Source: Lysobacter sp036697405
GTDB lineage: Bacteria; Pseudomonadota; Gammaproteobacteria; Xanthomonadales; Xanthomonadaceae
Length of the DNA: 64,000 nt
NCBI RefSeq assembly: GCF_036697405.1
Contig: NZ_JBAHWA010000005.1
Coordinates: 62,001-126,000, forward strand
Reading direction: 5' to 3'
The translations under genes were made by a program, and so were the position numbers. The stretch's first letter is position 1. Every line of letters starts with the position of its first letter. Of the stretch, positions 62,865 to 64,000 are shown piece after piece. A model generated the notes under the pieces. That model was not told where the DNA came from and made no database searches. It worked only from the letters and a program-made list of their open reading frames with translations.

Positions 62865-63284
62865 ATGAGCAACCCATACCAGCCCCCACAATCCACGTCG
62901 CCAGACGCCAAGGCCCAGCCCGCCGGCAAGAGGACGCGGGGCGACTACGCCCGTCTCGTCGTGTCCTCGCTGATCGCGGTGTTCTGCGTGCTGCAGTTTT
63001 GGGGGATCCTCTACTTGGCGCTGTCGACTTGGGATTCCCTGGTGGGCGTTACCTCGCCCATGGCGATCATGCTGAAACTCACGCGCCCCGCCTTGCTGTT
63101 CCTGTCGGGTGTGTTCCTGCTGTTCCAGCGCAAACTGGCCAGCTACGGCTTCACCGCCTACATCGTGAGCGGGCTGATATTCTTGCCGGAGACCGGCCGC
63201 AATGGCGTGCTGCTGTCTCTGCTGGTCATCTCGGGTTTCCTTGCGTACACGTTGTCCCTGCACAAGGCCGGCCGTCTGCGCTGA
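62865..63284 (+). CDS. Small membrane protein, copy 2
   Basis: Protein of 139 aa, paralogue of the 59095-59514 product with the same length, the same MSN..Q.PQSTS N-terminus and four hydrophobic segments. The ATG at 62865 is chosen by alignment with that copy; an ATG at 62832 adds 11 residues. Function unknown. Confidence 0.75.
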   Translation: MSNPYQPPQSTSPDAKAQPAGKRTRGDYARLVVSSLIAVFCVLQFWGILYLALSTWDSLVGVTSPMAIMLKLTRPALLFLSGVFLLFQRKLASYGFTAYIVSGLIFLPETGRNGVLLSLLVISGFLAYTLSLHKAGRLR

Positions 63285-63334
63285 GTCCGCAATGCCGGGA
63301 TCTGTCCCGCATGAGGTTCGGTAGGAGTCAGCCC

Positions 63335-63706
63335 ATGAAGCACAACATCGCCTGGTTCGACATCCCGGTCGCCGATCTGGACCGCGCCATCGCGTTCTAC
63401 TCGGCCGTGCTGGGCGCCGCCGTCAGCAAAGAGCAAAGCGGCTCCATCCCGATCGGCGTACTACCGACGCCGGACGGCCAGAAGATGGGCTGCCTGGTGA
63501 CGGGCGATGCGGCCCGGCCCTCCCTGGACGGCGTCATGCTCTGGTTCGAGGTGGAGGGGCGCTTGAAGGCGGCGCTCGCGGCGGCGCTGGCCAACGGCGG
63601 GGAGCTCCTCGGCGACGTCCATGCCATCGGCGGCTACGGATTCCGCGCGGAAGTGCGCGATTCGGAAGGCAACCGGATCGCGCTGTATTCCAGCAAAGAT
63701 CAATGA
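63335..63706 (+). CDS. VOC-family (glyoxalase/bleomycin-resistance-like) protein
   Basis: Protein of 123 aa with the VOC fold: IAWFDIPVADLDRAIAFYSAVLG at the N-terminus and GFRAEVRDSEGNRIALYSSKD at the C-terminus, each a beta-alpha-beta-beta-beta unit. The His of the usual metal site is replaced in the first motif (WFDIP), so the exact activity is uncertain. AGGAG precedes the start. Confidence 0.88.
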   Translation: MKHNIAWFDIPVADLDRAIAFYSAVLGAAVSKEQSGSIPIGVLPTPDGQKMGCLVTGDAARPSLDGVMLWFEVEGRLKAALAAALANGGELLGDVHAIGGYGFRAEVRDSEGNRIALYSSKDQ

Positions 63707-63730
63707 AAGCAACGCGCCAGTGGAGCGAGC

Positions 63731-64000
63731 ATGAGTAATGACAACCCGGCCTTCTGCGCCCTCTATCGCTGGCGCCTGCATCCCGGCTCCGAGCATGCCT
63801 TCGTCGAGGCCTGGTCGCGGGTCACCGAGTTGCTGCTGAGCGAGCGCGGCTCGCTGGGGTCGCGTCTGCACCGCGGACCGGACGACATCTGGTACAGCTA
63901 CACGCAGTGGCCGTCGGCGGCGGCTAGGGCCGAGGGGCTCGCGCTTCCGTCTGTGGATGCCGAGGCGTGGGACCGAATGCGCGCGTGCATCGCCGAGGGG
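63731..64000 (+). CDS. Antibiotic-biosynthesis-monooxygenase-like protein (3' end outside window)
   Basis: The frame starts with MSNDNPAFCALYRWRLHPGS and continues HAFVEAWSRVTELLLSERGS, later IWYSYTQWPSAAA, without a stop to the window edge. The ferredoxin-like ABM pattern (YRWRLHPGSE...F...W, then W.SY.QWP) fits. GGAGCGAGC precedes the ATG. It lies 24 bp after the VOC gene and is probably co-transcribed. Confidence 0.7.
   Translation, partial: MSNDNPAFCALYRWRLHPGSEHAFVEAWSRVTELLLSERGSLGSRLHRGPDDIWYSYTQWPSAAARAEGLALPSVDAEAWDRMRACIAEG

Overview
The window is a high-GC chromosomal segment (roughly 65-70% G+C by eye) from a gammaproteobacterium of the Xanthomonadaceae, most likely Lysobacter or a close relative. 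The grounds are the plant-type glutamate-cysteine ligase, several large TonB-dependent receptors beside sugar-utilisation genes, the engB/cytochrome c4 pair, and dispersed intergenic inverted repeats with the core GGGAGCGGCGTAAGCCGCG. The assignment is inference; no rRNA or tRNA gene is present.

Layout. 1-1.8 kb: the 3' part of a TonB receptor with a strong terminator. 2.1-18.7 kb: a pectin/oligogalacturonate utilisation locus. It holds kduI-kduD-cupin, a LacI regulator, a TRAP transporter operon with a hydratase-family enzyme, two pectate lyases, a pectin methylesterase, an SGNH acetylesterase, a TonB receptor and kdgK. A 13-bp operator-like sequence (GGTAACCGGTGTC, one mismatch allowed) occurs before kduI, in the TRAP/lyase divergent promoter and inside the first codons of the TonB receptor. 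18.9-20.9 kb: a lower-GC, tightly coupled four-gene operon with two related Cys-rich peptides flanking a radical SAM protein, followed by a small exported protein. This is the strongest candidate for an uncharacterised system (a RiPP-like peptide-modification operon). 21.1-25.6 kb: an EEP-family hydrolase, three consecutive DsbA-like proteins and a dihaem cytochrome c4, with engB divergent.

26.4-35.5 kb: a maltose/maltodextrin locus (alpha-glucosidase, TonB receptor, MFS transporter, alpha-amylase, LacI regulator) with paired ACGT-centred operators in the divergent promoter. An orphan OppA/OppB pair and a decayed-looking DUF2007-type frame adjoin it. 38.6-46.8 kb: gshA, a lipoprotein/TPR pair, ppc, and the formaldehyde detoxification set frmR-frmA-frmB with a recognisable FrmR-type operator. 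47-54 kb: a beta-propeller/amidohydrolase fusion flanked by two copies of a second repeat family, then DegV, an HCCA-isomerase-like protein, a DUF1761 membrane protein and an FG-GAP-like secreted protein. 54.4-56 kb: a 7TM-GGDEF signalling protein.

56.3-63.3 kb: an accessory stretch of small proteins (DUF4279-like, S24/S26-like, LprI-like, small membrane proteins, a START-domain protein, a degenerate M23 peptidase). It contains clear paralogous copies and truncated remnants, as expected of repeated local duplication. The window ends in a VOC-family gene and the start of an ABM-like gene.

Working together: the pectin enzymes depolymerise and de-esterify pectin outside the cell, the receptor and TRAP system import products, and KduI/KduD/KdgK convert them to 2-keto-3-deoxy-6-phosphogluconate. 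No aldolase is seen in the window. The maltose genes do the equivalent for alpha-glucans.
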